A stretch of 64,000 nt of DNA. Origin: Eutypella sp. D-1. Its lineage: Eukaryota; Ascomycota; Sordariomycetes; Xylariales; Diatrypaceae. The position numbers and the translations under genes are program-made. The notes under the pieces are model-generated. The model had not been told where the DNA came from. It saw only the letters and a program-made list of their open reading frames with translations, and did not search any database. The stretch lies in NCBI GenBank assembly GCA_023313575.1, contig JAJTTP010000002.1, positions 3,658,001 through 3,722,000 of the forward strand, written 5' to 3'. Every line of letters starts with the position of its first letter. The first letter of the stretch is position 1. Of this stretch, positions 36,116 to 46,695 are shown in pieces.

Positions 36116-37696
36116 CTATATTCTCTCGACATTGCCATTTCCCTGGTGTATACCGTTGGGGATAAGTTTTTCGGCCTCCCTCGCCTCCTTTCCGGTAGGG
36201 ATCTGCATATTCGAAGTACCGACAATGCTCGCCGACGCCGTCTTCTTCTTTGTCGTTGTCGTGGTGCCCGGCCACCGATCGATATCACAGCCGGCAGCGA
36301 CGGCAATCCTCAGCACGCCGTACAGGATCGCGGCGACGAGCACGACGAGGTCGTAGATATGCACGAACCAGTAATAGTACTGTCTGCCAAGGGCGCACGT
36401 GGCGAACTCGAACCGCCACTCCCACGCCTCCTCGTCGAACCACGCACTCAGCAGTCCCGCGTTGCCGCCGAAATCCGCCATCATGCTGCGCACGGTGATT
36501 TCGCGGATCCCCGGGATCCCCGGCCGTCCCGGCAGGTCCTCGGCTCGCGCGTCCTCCCATCGCGCCGCCTTCCACGTCCGCTCCTCCTCCGCGGAGTCCT
36601 GCTCGATGTAGTGCCAGACGTCGCAGCCCTCGTGATCGTGGCCGTTGAGCACGACGCCGCGGCGGCCGGCGCCGCTGCCGGGCGCCCGCGCGTCTCCGCT
36701 CAGCCCGTACACGCCCTCGAGCAGTCCCCGCGTGGCGTGGTCGGAGAGCTGGTTCTGCTCCTTGACGCCGCCGCCGCCATAGTGGAAGGAGAAATACGGG
36801 GCATCCACGCAGATGCCCGCGGCTTTGTAGAAGGGGATGTGCGTCAGCACGACGGTGAAGTGGCCCTGGAACTCGACCGCCGACGCGGTCCCGATGACGT
36901 CGTTCACGAAGGCGTAGGTCTTGTCCTGTAGGTCCTGCTCGACGGCCGGCGTGTCTAGGTTCATGTTGTTGAGGACCACGACCCGCAGCTCCGGCGGTAG
37001 ACGGTCGGAATCTGGATTCGTCTCCTCGTCGAACACGGTCGCGTTGGTGGTCGAATTGGTGATGGGCAGCTCGAACCGCAACTCGTATGCCGCCTTGCCG
37101 AAGGCGCGCTCGAAGCGCTCGAGACGAGCATGCGTCAGGTCGCCAGCGTAGCCGATATCGTGGTTCCCGGCGACATTGATGAGCCTCTTGCGCCAGGCGG
37201 CGGCATCGTCGTCTTCAACCCCTAGCAAACCGGCCAATTCGTATTCGTCCCTCGGATAGGTGGCGACTTCATCGGGCACGCGCTCGGCACCACGGAACGA
37301 GCGGTCCCAGAACCGCCGGCTCCGCCTCTCGAACTCATCGTCGCCAATCCACTGGCTACCCAGCAGGTCTCCCAGCACGGTGACGTGGGTCGGTCTCGCC
37401 CACCAGTGCAGGGTCCGGTATATGTGGCCCAGGAAGTAGTCGTTCACGACGAGATCGAGGCGCTTTCGGCTGGACTCGAGAAAGTCCGGCACGTCGACGA
37501 AGTAGAAATCGATCAGATCGTGCAGGGCGCGGCGGGTGCGCGTCCAGGGCGTCATGCCGGAGGTCTTGGGCGAGAGGTGCTCGAGCACCTTGGTCATGTG
37601 CGGGAAAGGCTCGCGGCCGTAGTTTCGGATCGATGTGTCTCCTTCGAGCTGGGGATCGCCGAGGGCCAGCAGTCGGAACGGAGCGACTTTTGGGGA

Positions 37697-37733
<37 letters not shown>

Positions 37734-37933
37734 AGGATATGCTGACGCAGGGTCTCCCGGAACGCAGCGGCGGCGGTGGAGGTGCCACCACCACTCGGAT
37801 GCGCATGAGGAGGTCCTGGGAGCGGGAATGCGCATCCGGAAAAGATGGGATAGAGATATAGATAGGTGGTAAATGCTACCGCCAGCGGTAGCAGGATGCG
37901 CAGGACATTGCGAAGGAGGGTCTCGGGAGACAT
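36116..37933 (-). CDS. TED1: Ted1-like calcineurin-type phosphoesterase (605 aa, 1 exon)
   Basis: Ted1/PGAP5-type enzymes are ER metallophosphoesterases that remove ethanolamine phosphate from GPI anchors, which helps export of GPI proteins from the ER. The metal-site motifs of the calcineurin-like fold are in order: GDPQLEG (Asp93, Gln95), LGDLLGSQ (Asp189), GNHDIGY (Asn257-His258-Asp259), THIPFY (His365) and NGHDHEGCD (His432, His434). An N-terminal transmembrane span (about residues 9-31) and a C-terminal one (about 520-548, YYWFVHIYDLVVLVAAILYG) frame the luminal domain. A Gly-Ser run (about 69-79) comes from GGAGCC repeats. The start is the first in-frame ATG; upstream sequence in this frame lacks one. 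Confidence 0.9.
37697..37735. repeat. GGAGCC hexamer repeat within TED1
   Basis: About six copies of a hexamer encode the Gly-Ser dipeptide run between the signal anchor and the catalytic domain. The hexamer keeps the frame. Confidence 0.9.
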
Positions 37934-38749
37934 GTGAATGGGTGGAGAGAAGAGGACGGCATGTGCGCCGAGATAGTTCCCTAAAATCAGAAGAAAATGT
38001 TGAGGGTGAAAAAGCCGGAAACCAAAAAAGAAAGGGGGAAAAAAAACACAATGCAATATAATACAAGAAAACACCAGCGTACGAAATAAACTGAACCTAA
38101 AATATGAAAGAGAAATAGAAAAGAAGAGGGAGAAGAGGATATTTGATCAGTCAATTGATCCTATCGTGAACATCTTTTCTTTGCAAGTGGGAGTTGGGGG
38201 TGAGCTTTGAACAAAAAAAAATATGAAAGATGGATGAAAGAATTGGAAATAGGGGATCGACCTGTATGTACATACGCAACTACATAGGTACTTTTTTAAG
38301 GTAGAGATGACGAGCCTTCGGGGCCCCGATCGCCCGATCGCGTAGCCCCCCGAGAGTACCAGACAAATCAGGGCAGCATGAATTACGTAATAACTAAGGG
38401 ATTAAGCTTCCAGGCTGCTAGTATATGTACCTGTACATCTCCCTTGCACTCCAGTCCCGCTCTTTCGAGGTACTGGGTACTCCTTCACGGATGAAGCTAT
38501 CACGAAACCTGGAAAAACACTGGACAGAAAACAGAGGAAGCACAAAAGGCAGAAACACGGAAATGGTCCATGATAGTGAGAATCCCCACTCCCGACACGA
38601 GTTTCTGAATGCCACAATGCTTTATTTAAATCCAGGTAACCCACGGCGGAAATCCAAGTGGATGATGATGCAATCGCCCTACCCTAACGCCGCTACTACC
38701 ATATGTATCCCAGCCTCTCTTCCATGCCTTCTTCCGTAGCGGTCCCTCG
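37934..38749. other. Intergenic region and TED1 promoter
   Basis: No gene is seen. The first 250 bases upstream of TED1 are strongly A/G-rich on the plus strand, that is pyrimidine-rich in the direction of TED1. Confidence 0.55.
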
Positions 38750-39296
38750 TCATGAACCCTCGGGATACTCGTCATCGTCGTAGCCAGGGAAATCCACATC
38801 AAACGTCAGATCCTCCCCGTCCCCGTCCCCGTCTGCGCCGTCTCCGTCGTCCGGCCGGATCGCAAAGGCGACCATGGACCCGTCCTTGATGCCCTTGCCG
38901 GCCACCGTGTCGGTGCCCTGGACGGCACTCAGCGGCTTCCAGCCCTTGGAGGGGTCGAGTCGGTCCTTGGGCACGGCGAACTCGATGCGCCCGGCGTCGG
39001 AGGGCAGCGGCGTCTTGCTGCCGCTGGCGGAGCTCGTGAGGCCCGAGGGGTACCGCTCTCGCAGGATCTCGAGGAGTTCGCCCGCGGCGTCGGACAAGGG
39101 TTTGGTCGCGTCCACGAAGAGGAATATCGTGTGGTTCCCGTGCTTGAATCGGATGGACAGGTCGGTGTCGAGGATGTCTTCTCGGTAGACCTTGTGGTTT
39201 ATTGCCAGGTCAGCCAGGGGGGGCGCGAAAGAGGGGATGGATGATCATGACTACTACTACCCGGTCCTCTACCCTAGGTAGGTTTGCACGTACCAT
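38750..39296 (-). CDS. Small acidic protein of unknown function (147 aa, 2 exons)
   Basis: Minus-strand exons are 39296-39294 (only the ATG) and 39190-38750, with a 103-nt intron from GTACGT to ACAAG and a GCTGAC branch-like site. The spliced N-terminus MVYREDILDTDLSIRFKHGN continues without break into HTIFLFVDATKPLSDAAGELLEILRERYPSGL. The regular strand-strand-helix order and the later RIEFAVPKD, WKPL and DGSMVAFAIRP segments suggest a compact beta-grasp-like (ubiquitin-like) fold, which is an inference. The last 30 residues are very acidic, built from GDGDGD-type repeats. There is no signal or membrane segment. I recognise it only as a conserved-looking fungal protein; no function is assigned. 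Without the ATG-only exon the frame has no good start, which supports the model. Confidence 0.78.
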
Positions 39297-40012
39297 TTTG
39301 ATGCTTGTCTTCGCGAGGTAACCTGGCCTGGCACCCGGCAACCCGACACCTGAAGATCAAACGAGATGGATAAAGTACTAAGTAGGCTGATAAGGCCCCG
39401 CTAGAAATCACTGGAAATTTTTGTGCAACTTCAAAACGTCAAATCATAGATGTAGATTAGACAGATCGGATGCAAAGAAGGGAGGACTAAGATGTTACCA
39501 CAATTCTACTCAGGTGGTACTTGTACACGGTGAAATTGCGAATGATTAAGCTGAGGATTGGAACCTTCGAAGATGACCTCAGGCCCGCCTGGCTGCCGGA
39601 GGAATGTGTCCTGACAGGTGGCATTCTCATTTCTTGACAGGTGACAGTTGATTCTATGATGAGATTCAATAAACGCGAAATCATGTGACCGACCGCGTAA
39701 AGTGTTCATTGGAGCATCCAGCTTGGTGGACCCGGGCTTTGAGGCTGTTATCGGGGTTTTTGCTCTAGCGGTGCAGGTCTTTATCGATTATCGATAAGCC
39801 ATTACCCATTTACCCATTACCCGTTATCACATTATCGCGCGCCCTGTTGTCGCTAGCGATAAGCTGTAGCTTACATGGTAAGTACCCCGGCCTATTACAA
39901 AGTCTCGCATGCGTAACAATATTCGAGATTCGAGACGTCATCATAGCTAGACTACACTGCAATAGACAGGATAGTTTCCAGAAGCTCTGTCTATATCTCT
40001 ACAGAGCCGAAA
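39297..40012. other. Divergent promoter between the small acidic protein and the Tim17-like gene
   Basis: No gene is seen. The plus-strand-proximal half carries a dense cluster of GATA-type sites (39748-39862), listed separately. Confidence 0.6.
39748..39862. promoter_or_regulatory. Cluster of six HGATAR (GATA-factor) sites with inverted repeat
   Basis: Sites on either strand are TTATCG at 39748, TTATCG at 39781, CGATAA at 39792, TTATCA at 39824, TTATCG at 39832 and CGATAA at 39857. The second and third form the perfect inverted repeat TTATCGAT-T-ATCGATAA (39781-39797). Three short ATTACCC/TTACCC units lie between. The cluster is 150-265 bases upstream of the plus-strand gene at 40013. Confidence 0.55.
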
Positions 40013-40829
40013 ATGGTAGACTCCCAGCCCGACTCTAAGCCCGGATCCAGGCCCGGACCCAAGCCCGGTTCCGGGCCCGCGTGGCCTCCCAACCGGGAAG
40101 AATACGACCAGCTGTGCAGGGAGTCCCGCCTCTCCATCCCGACCATGACCCGTATACCTGCCGCCGCCATGACCGCTTTCGGCGTCGGCATGGCCCTGGG
40201 CATGTCCTACGGTAGCAAGATGGCCGGCTTGCGCTTCAGAGCCGAGCACGCTCATCGTCTGCCCTCCACTACTACCGGCTGGTACCTCTATCATAAGAGC
40301 AAGAACTACCACTTGGCTTTCGGCGGTCTCAAGGAGGGTGTCAAGGTTGGCACCAAACTGGCCTTCCTCAGCACCACTATGTTCTGCGTCGAGAACTTGT
40401 TCGACAACTACCGTGGCACTAAGGATATGTTCAACACCACTGCCGCTGCCCTCGCCGTTGCCGGTGGTTTCAGTATATGGAGTACGTCCCGTCTATCCTT
40501 TTAATAGTACATCATTGGATTCTTTGTTTCTCTCCCATCCCAGTATCATGCGAAATCCTACGCTACGTACGAGACCATATTCTACAAGCAACCCTATCGT
40601 CTATCACGAATGTGCGCCGTGCTAATGCCTTTAATCATTAGATGGGTTTTCGGCCCCCGAGGCCGCCAGGACCGCCAAGAAGGGCTTGAAGTTCGGCCTC
40701 GTCTATGGTGGCATCCAAGATGCCATCTCCCTCGCCAAAGGCCGGCCCGTCGGATACATTGACTTCATCCGCCGTCACGTTGGCAAGCCTTCGCAGCTTG
40801 GCGAACGGCTCGACGAGCAAGCCGCATGA
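40013..40829 (+). CDS. Tim17-family-like small membrane protein (218 aa, 2 exons)
   Basis: Exons are 40013-40481 and 40642-40829, joined as FSIWNGFSAPEAARTAKKG. After a Pro/Gly/Lys-rich start with PGSRPGPKPGSGP repeats and WPPNREEYDQLC, the protein shows several weakly hydrophobic helices rich in small residues: MTAFGVGMALGMSYGSKMAG, GLKEGVKVGTKLAFLSTTMF, FNTTAAALAVAGGFSIW and KKGLKFGLVYGGIQDA. A YRGTKD loop sits between helices. This layout resembles the Tim17/Tim22/Tim23 superfamily, including TIMMDC1-like assembly factors of the inner mitochondrial membrane. I infer a mitochondrial inner-membrane protein; a specific role cannot be read from the sequence. It shares a promoter region with the small acidic protein upstream. 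Confidence 0.7.
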
Positions 40830-43247
40830 CCTCAAGAGATATATAATATAGCCTCTTGCCGATGATCTCTCCCCCGAATTGGGAAAGATCGCGGACCTAT
40901 GTAATCCCACGATTGCAGCCGATGACGGGCTCTTGCTGCAATTTTCCCCGCGTCAAGGGCTTGAGAGCCTCCGTGCTCCGAAACGAAAACATGGATGCAA
41001 TGTGCAGCATGGAGCGTACAGCGTGTGTATTGGATAACTATGGTTGCGTCGGTTTGCCGCGCTCTGCTCTGCTGCTGTGCACTGCTGCTGCGCAGCATCC
41101 CCACGTTTGGCTACTCCACAGCTGCAGCCGCGACCACCGCCCACCCACGCATCCTCTACGGCTCTTATCACCACTCCTCCATCCATGCAGCCCAAAAAAG
41201 TCCGACACTCGGACTGCCCGTTGTCGGAGGCATCTTGATAGGTCGCTTATTAGTCCATAGAAGGGAAGTCGACTCTGCCTGCCATTTCCAGTAGCACCGC
41301 ATTTCCCCCCTCCCATGGGCCAGAAGGCTCAATCAACCATCCCAGTCGCATCCGGTGCAAATACACCGCCTCCGCCAATAGCAACCACCCAATAATGAAC
41401 TTGGTCACGGAACAGAGTGGTATAAGAAATTACGTTATCATGACTGCTCCAGATCCATCCTGCACATAATCGCCATTCAAGAGAGAGCCTATCATAGCAA
41501 CAACGTTCATAAACGTGACGAAACTTTTTTCCCCAGAAGAGGCCGATTCGGAACATGTTGCACACGAATGCCACCCCGAGACAGCGCTACTGCGAAATTT
41601 CCCCAGCCGCATACTCTCGGGAGTAAAATCAGCTTCGGTCTAAACAATGGCAAGACGCATGACATCGTGGGGAACGTACTAGTTAGAAGCATCGATCATG
41701 ATATCAGATGGACGACTAGTTGCGAGGAACTAGAGCCCTAGTCAGTTTAGGTACCGCCCAACTAGGTATGTGCACTCAGGCTTGAAACGGCTTTGCAGTC
41801 CAGATTGCGGCCAGATTGCAACCAAATTGCAACCAGACGAGAGAAGGCAGGCATTGGCAGGTCGTGGGACCTGACAGGTTTACCCACAGAGCGGAGCGAA
41901 CAAAAAAAAAAGAAGAGAGAGAGAGAGTCCCCGCAATGAAGAAAGGAACCGACCGCAATCCGCAATCCAGACATGCCAAACAACCCAGATTGGCAGATTG
42001 GTCCTGGCTTGGCAGGGTTGGTCGGCTTATCTACGAAGTACGTATTACTAGTTAGCTCCGACGTGGACCCAGAGATCTCGCCGGATCCTCGTTTTGGCCC
42101 TTTTGGGCCGCCTCGAAAGTTCTTTGCTGGGCCCGGCAATCGACGGTTCCATCTGCGATTGGTCAATCGCTACGTGGGCCGCGTGCTTTCTATGATCCAC
42201 TGGACGGCTACAGACGGCATTCTTCAAGGTTCACGTGACGGCGCAGGGATGGCCAGATAGCGATGAGGGTCGATAGCGGTCGATAGTCGAATAGTCATGC
42301 ATTGTCATGCTCGATTTGGGCGATGGTTCTATCCGTTATCTCCATCCAAGAAACCCGTCGAATCTTAATTGGGATGTCTAGAGCTCCCACTAAGGCGGCT
42401 TGGGCGCATAGAGTGGGTGGATGTCCTAAACCCGGGCACACTCGGCAACCCGCAAACCCGCCAACCCTCCCAAGGAATTCCCAAAGAAAAGATACGCTAC
42501 GCGGTTCCCCCGGGTCGTGATTGCGTGCGGACGATAAGCCTACTACACGAGATGCAGCTGCCTTTGCGATTCGCCCCGGCAGCTCAACTGCGATCATCGG
42601 AGCTTGCGTGTTGGCTGGGAGGGGAGGGGGGGAGGCATTGTTGGCTGAGACAAAGGATAATGTCCGAGTAATCGTTAGTAACGGGAGCCATCCCGAGCGG
42701 GCTGGGAGTATGGGATACGATGGGGATAAGTAGTAAGAGCCCTCCCTCTCCTGTTCGTCCCTCCCGTCCATTTCACTGGTATACTTCGTGTTACTCTGGC
42801 TACTCTGCAATTGTGAAGGTTATCTATCATCCGCGCAGCCGCCTCCATCAACAATAAACTCTAAACTTTACTATAAACTTTCGCTGGTTCTCTAGGAAGA
42901 ACTTACTGGGGCAACCTTTCTATCTATCGCCACCTACCGCTACACTACCTACCTCTTACCTCGCTACGCTACCTCGTTGCACCACCTCTCACACACTGCA
43001 CTGCTATTCACATAGTTAATATACACCTTGATTCGTTGCAGTGGTGCTTTGCTCGTCCAGATTTCTAGATCTATCTTCCACCTACTACTACACACACAAG
43101 GGTGCTCGGTAGGCGGGTATCTGGGGGGGCTTGTTTCTCCCTGTACACACGTACACCTGACCACACCGGAATAAAGTTTCAAAGACGTAATAAAGAAGAT
43201 CACAGCAGGTACTGGATTCTTTTTCTTTTTGCTAGGTAGCCGCCACG
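40830..43247. other. Intergenic region and proline dehydrogenase promoter (2.4 kb)
   Basis: No gene is supported. The longest frames (134-171 codons, minus strand) have scattered composition and no family resemblance. The last 400 bases before the proline dehydrogenase gene are C/T-rich with ACCTACC words. A TATAAA is seen at 42872. Confidence 0.55.
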
Positions 43248-44945
43248 ATGCTCCAGACACGAACCAGTCCAGGCAGGGCCATGCTCCGCCCTCTTTGTCA
43301 CCATGCGGTCAAGAGATGTCAGGCGGGCGGCATTGTGCTGCTCACGGGCCGCCACGCGGCGGGCTACCACACAACAGTAGGGTCCGCAGAGAGTCGGCGG
43401 CGCGACCTACACACCTCGTCGGACAAGAAGAGCTCAACCATATCGTCACAGTATGCCGCCGTGGTTGGGTCAACATCCTCCTCCACTACCATCCCTACAT
43501 CAGCACCGCTCTCACAAACAGCGTCAACGTCGCCATCATCGTTGACACCAACAACGCCAGGCGCCATGGGTCCCGGCAAGTCGCCCCTGTCGCTTCTCCC
43601 GCTCTCGACGGTCCTCCGCACCCTCTTATCCACCACCATATCGTCGTCACCGGTCCTCCTGCCACCGTCGCTGAAGATTATGTCGACGATGGCACACACG
43701 AACGCGGCGGTGCTGAACCCCGACCGCAACCCGCTGCTGCGGCAGCTCCTCAAAGCGACGTTCTACGCGCAGTTCTGCGCGGGCGAGAACGCCGCCGAGG
43801 TCCGCCGCACCGTCCAGGGCCTCAAGCAGCTCGGGTTCAGCGGCGTCATGATGGGCTACGCCCGCGAGGTCGTGCTTACGGAGGCGCAGCAGCGCTCGCT
43901 CGGCGGCGCGTCCAGCAAGGACCTGTTCGAGGGCGCCGAGGCCGAACGCTGCATCCGCGAGGAGGTCGACCCCTGGAAAAACGGTAACCTTGAGACGCTC
44001 CGGCTCGCTCAGCCGGGTCAGGATTTCGTCTCGGTCAAGTTCACGGGCGCCGGACGCCAGGCCCTCTGGGCCCTCAAGAATCGCCAGCCGCCGTCCCCGC
44101 CGCTCGCGGCCGCTATTGACGAGATTTGCGCCCTCGCTCGCGCCAAGGACGTGCCCTTGCTCATCGACGCCGAGCAGACCGCCGTCCAGGACGGCATCGA
44201 CGACTGGGTCATGCACTACCAGCGCAAGTACAACACCACGCCCGGCCACGCCCTCATCTACAACACCTACCAGGCCTACCTTAAGTCGGCTCCCGCGACG
44301 CTGGCCCGTCACCTCCACGAGGCCGCCGCCGCCGGCTTCACCCTCGGCATCAAGCTCGTGCGCGGCGCTTACCTCGGCAGCGACCCCCGCCACATCATCC
44401 ACGACACCAAGGCCGACACGGACGCCGCGTACGACGGCATCGCCGCTAGCCTCATCACCCGGCGCTGGGGTCCCGTCCTGCGCCCGCAGCAGCAGCAAAA
44501 GGAGATGCCGGAGTTCCCCCGCGTCAGCGTGGTCCTCGGCTCGCACAACCTCGAATCAGTGCGTAAGGCGCGGGCGCTGCGCGCAGGCGGCGACGCCGCC
44601 CCCGGCACCGAGCTCGCCATCGGCCAGCTCATGGGCATGGCGGACGACGTGAGCTGCGATCTGCTGGCGTCGAACAAGGCCATCCGCGAGCAGATGCGCC
44701 AGGCCGCCACCTCCACCGCCGTCGACGAGAAGTCCCACCTGCAGAGGGCCGCTGAGGCCGAGGCTGTCACTAAGGCTTACAAGTACGTCGTCTGGGGCTC
44801 TACCAAGGAGTGCATGGCGTATCTCCTCCGCCGCGCCCACGAGAACAAGGATGCTGTCTCCCGCACCGTCGTCGCGCGCAATGCTATGTGGGAGGAGCTC
44901 AAGAGGAGGATGCGCGCTGTCTTTGCAGCCCCATCTTCCTCGTGA
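43248..44945 (+). CDS. PUT1: Proline dehydrogenase, mitochondrial (565 aa, 1 exon)
   Basis: The FAD enzyme (EC 1.5.5.2) oxidises proline to pyrroline-5-carboxylate and passes electrons to ubiquinone at the inner mitochondrial membrane. The start context is CCACGATG. The N-terminus is rich in Arg/His and lacks acids, as in a mitochondrial presequence. A Ser/Thr/Pro-rich linker (about residues 55-150) follows. The TIM-barrel domain has DRNPLLRQLLKATFYAQFCAG, VPLLIDAEQT, GHALIYNTYQAYLKSAP, GIKLVRGAYLGSD, VVLGSHNLESVRKAR, GQLMGMADDVS and the signature end YLLRRAHENKDAVSRT. These cover FAD and proline contacts of the PRODH/PutA family. The single exon is unusual beside its intron-rich neighbours. 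No Pro-utilisation partner gene lies nearby. Confidence 0.94.
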   Translation: MLQTRTSPGRAMLRPLCHHAVKRCQAGGIVLLTGRHAAGYHTTVGSAESRRRDLHTSSDKKSSTISSQYAAVVGSTSSSTTIPTSAPLSQTASTSPSSLTPTTPGAMGPGKSPLSLLPLSTVLRTLLSTTISSSPVLLPPSLKIMSTMAHTNAAVLNPDRNPLLRQLLKATFYAQFCAGENAAEVRRTVQGLKQLGFSGVMMGYAREVVLTEAQQRSLGGASSKDLFEGAEAERCIREEVDPWKNGNLETLRLAQPGQDFVSVKFTGAGRQALWALKNRQPPSPPLAAAIDEICALARAKDVPLLIDAEQTAVQDGIDDWVMHYQRKYNTTPGHALIYNTYQAYLKSAPATLARHLHEAAAAGFTLGIKLVRGAYLGSDPRHIIHDTKADTDAAYDGIAASLITRRWGPVLRPQQQQKEMPEFPRVSVVLGSHNLESVRKARALRAGGDAAPGTELAIGQLMGMADDVSCDLLASNKAIREQMRQAATSTAVDEKSHLQRAAEAEAVTKAYKYVVWGSTKECMAYLLRRAHENKDAVSRTVVARNAMWEELKRRMRAVFAAPSSS

Positions 44946-45511
44946 GCTGGGGAGAGGGAATCGAACGAATGAATTCATGATATGATACACCGTGCAGCGT
45001 TCTTTTTCTTTCTTTTGTCGATTGTCGATTGCCGCCCTCCATGATTACCGATTACCCAGGTACAGGTACCCTATATGTTTAGCTAGGCCGTTTTTAGGGG
45101 GGGGGGGGGGGGGTTGCGGAGTTCAGGCTGGGAGACGACGAGGCAGGTAGGACGGTTACAGTACTATCGCATGTTGGGGCTCTCGTGGATTGGGGCCTAC
45201 CGTTTGAGAGGTCTGTTGTTGCTTGTTGATTTTGGCGACGCTTCAGTTTAGCTTTTTATCGTTCCGTAGAAATTACCTACGAGAATGCCTTAATGAAGAT
45301 AGCTTTTTCTTTCGAAGAAAGTGTTATTTTGGTGAATGGATGACGGCCTTACGAGTCTGACACGACTGTTACATGGAAATGCGTTGTTGTAAAGGCTCCG
45401 TCATGACGATGCGACGCATCGTTATCGACGCACTGCTACCTGGATCTAGTAGGGTAGGTAGGTTATGTTCCGTAGCCGTAGACTTTGCTGCACCGCACTG
45501 CACGCATGCCA
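44946..45511. other. Convergent intergenic region with long poly-G
   Basis: No gene is seen. The 3' flanks of the proline dehydrogenase and CGI121 genes meet here, with a long G homopolymer at 45096-45114. Confidence 0.6.
45096..45114 (+). repeat. Poly-G homopolymer (about 18 G)
   Basis: An uninterrupted G run follows TTTTTA. It could form G-quadruplex structures and is a likely length-polymorphic or sequencing-error-prone site. Confidence 0.85.
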
Positions 45512-46695
45512 CTACAGACCCCTCAGGGCCATACTCCCCAGCACGAGCATCTCCATCTCCCGCCGCCTTGCGGCCTCGTCCTTGATCGCGTCCACCCACC
45601 CCACGCCGTTCAGCTTGTAGTACTTGCGCACCTTGCTCCAGTCCGTGATCCGCGCCAGCTCCTCGTCGCTGAACGCCGCCCCCGTCCCCTTGACGTGCGT
45701 CGTCAGGTGCGCTTCTACGTCTTGCGCTGTGCGCGACTGGTGCTGCTCCGAGTCCGAGCCGGGCTGTATCAGCACCTTGATGATTATGACGTCTTTGCTC
45801 TCCGGCGTTATGCCGTATCGCCGGTACGCTTCTGCTATCTGTTCTCTCGTGGTGAGCCAACTCCTGGTATGCGAAAGTGGCGAAAGTGGAAGGGAATGCC
45901 GTCGGAAACGTCAAGAGGTTACATTTGTTGGAGTGTGGAAGGAAGCGGGGCTTGATCATGGATGGAGACACATGATACCCCGACAGACAGACAGACAGAT
46001 AGATAGATGACTTTGGAATCTATGATGTGTATGATGTTGCATATGGAGACGAGGGGGCTAAAGGGGGGCTGGAGGGTAGGAGTAACTCATCACTACCTAT
46101 TTGGCATCCCCATCCTTGGAGGGTAAGAAGAGGAAGAAGAAAGGGAAACAAACAGCAGGAAGGATTCGGAGAATAAAAAAACCTACGTACGTTGTTGGTT
46201 GGACTCAAGCCGTAGACGATCTCGGAGTGTATGTTGGAGGTCCTCATACTACCCCCTATCTGCGCGGTGATGGCCTTGAACACGGCCGATACCACCTGCA
46301 GTCGGGATACCACCTAGACCAGGGCCATGATGAGCGAAAACGAGCAGACAGGAAACGCAACGCGTTGGATATAGGAAATAATAGACCACGTGGGGAGGGG
46401 TTACTCGGTCCCGAGGCCCCCCTTCCTCCGCGGGATGGGGTAGGTAGGATACGACCTGAGGTATCATACTCGCTTGGGACGAGCATGTGTGGCACTGCCA
46501 ACATGGTATGGCCGGGATGGCTAACTGGCATGGTATACTTACAGAAGTGGCGTCGATGAAGGCATACTCGAATTCCTGGTTTCGGCTTAGGAGCTGCCGG
46601 TGTAGGAAGTCTGCGTTGGCGACGTCCCGGAAGAGAGAGACGTGGACGGAGTGCGTTGCGGGGACATGTTCGAGCTGGATCGTCTCGAGTGTCAT
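45512..46695 (-). CDS. CGI121: EKC/KEOPS complex subunit Cgi121 (194 aa, 3 exons)
   Basis: Cgi121 binds the kinase Bud32 and tRNA in the EKC/KEOPS complex, which makes the universal t6A37 tRNA modification and affects telomeres and transcription. Minus-strand exons are 46695-46543, 46295-46191 and 45838-45512; each is a multiple of three and the joined frame is 585 nt. The order [79 protein letters not shown] and [23 protein letters not shown] is diagnostic of the family. Length is as in other fungi. The two introns are long for this genome (247 and 352 nt). Confidence 0.94.

Noticed and set aside
42295..42810. 171-codon open frame on the minus strand upstream of proline dehydrogenase
   Set aside because: Composition is scattered, no domain or conserved motif is visible, and the frame crosses promoter-like sequence.
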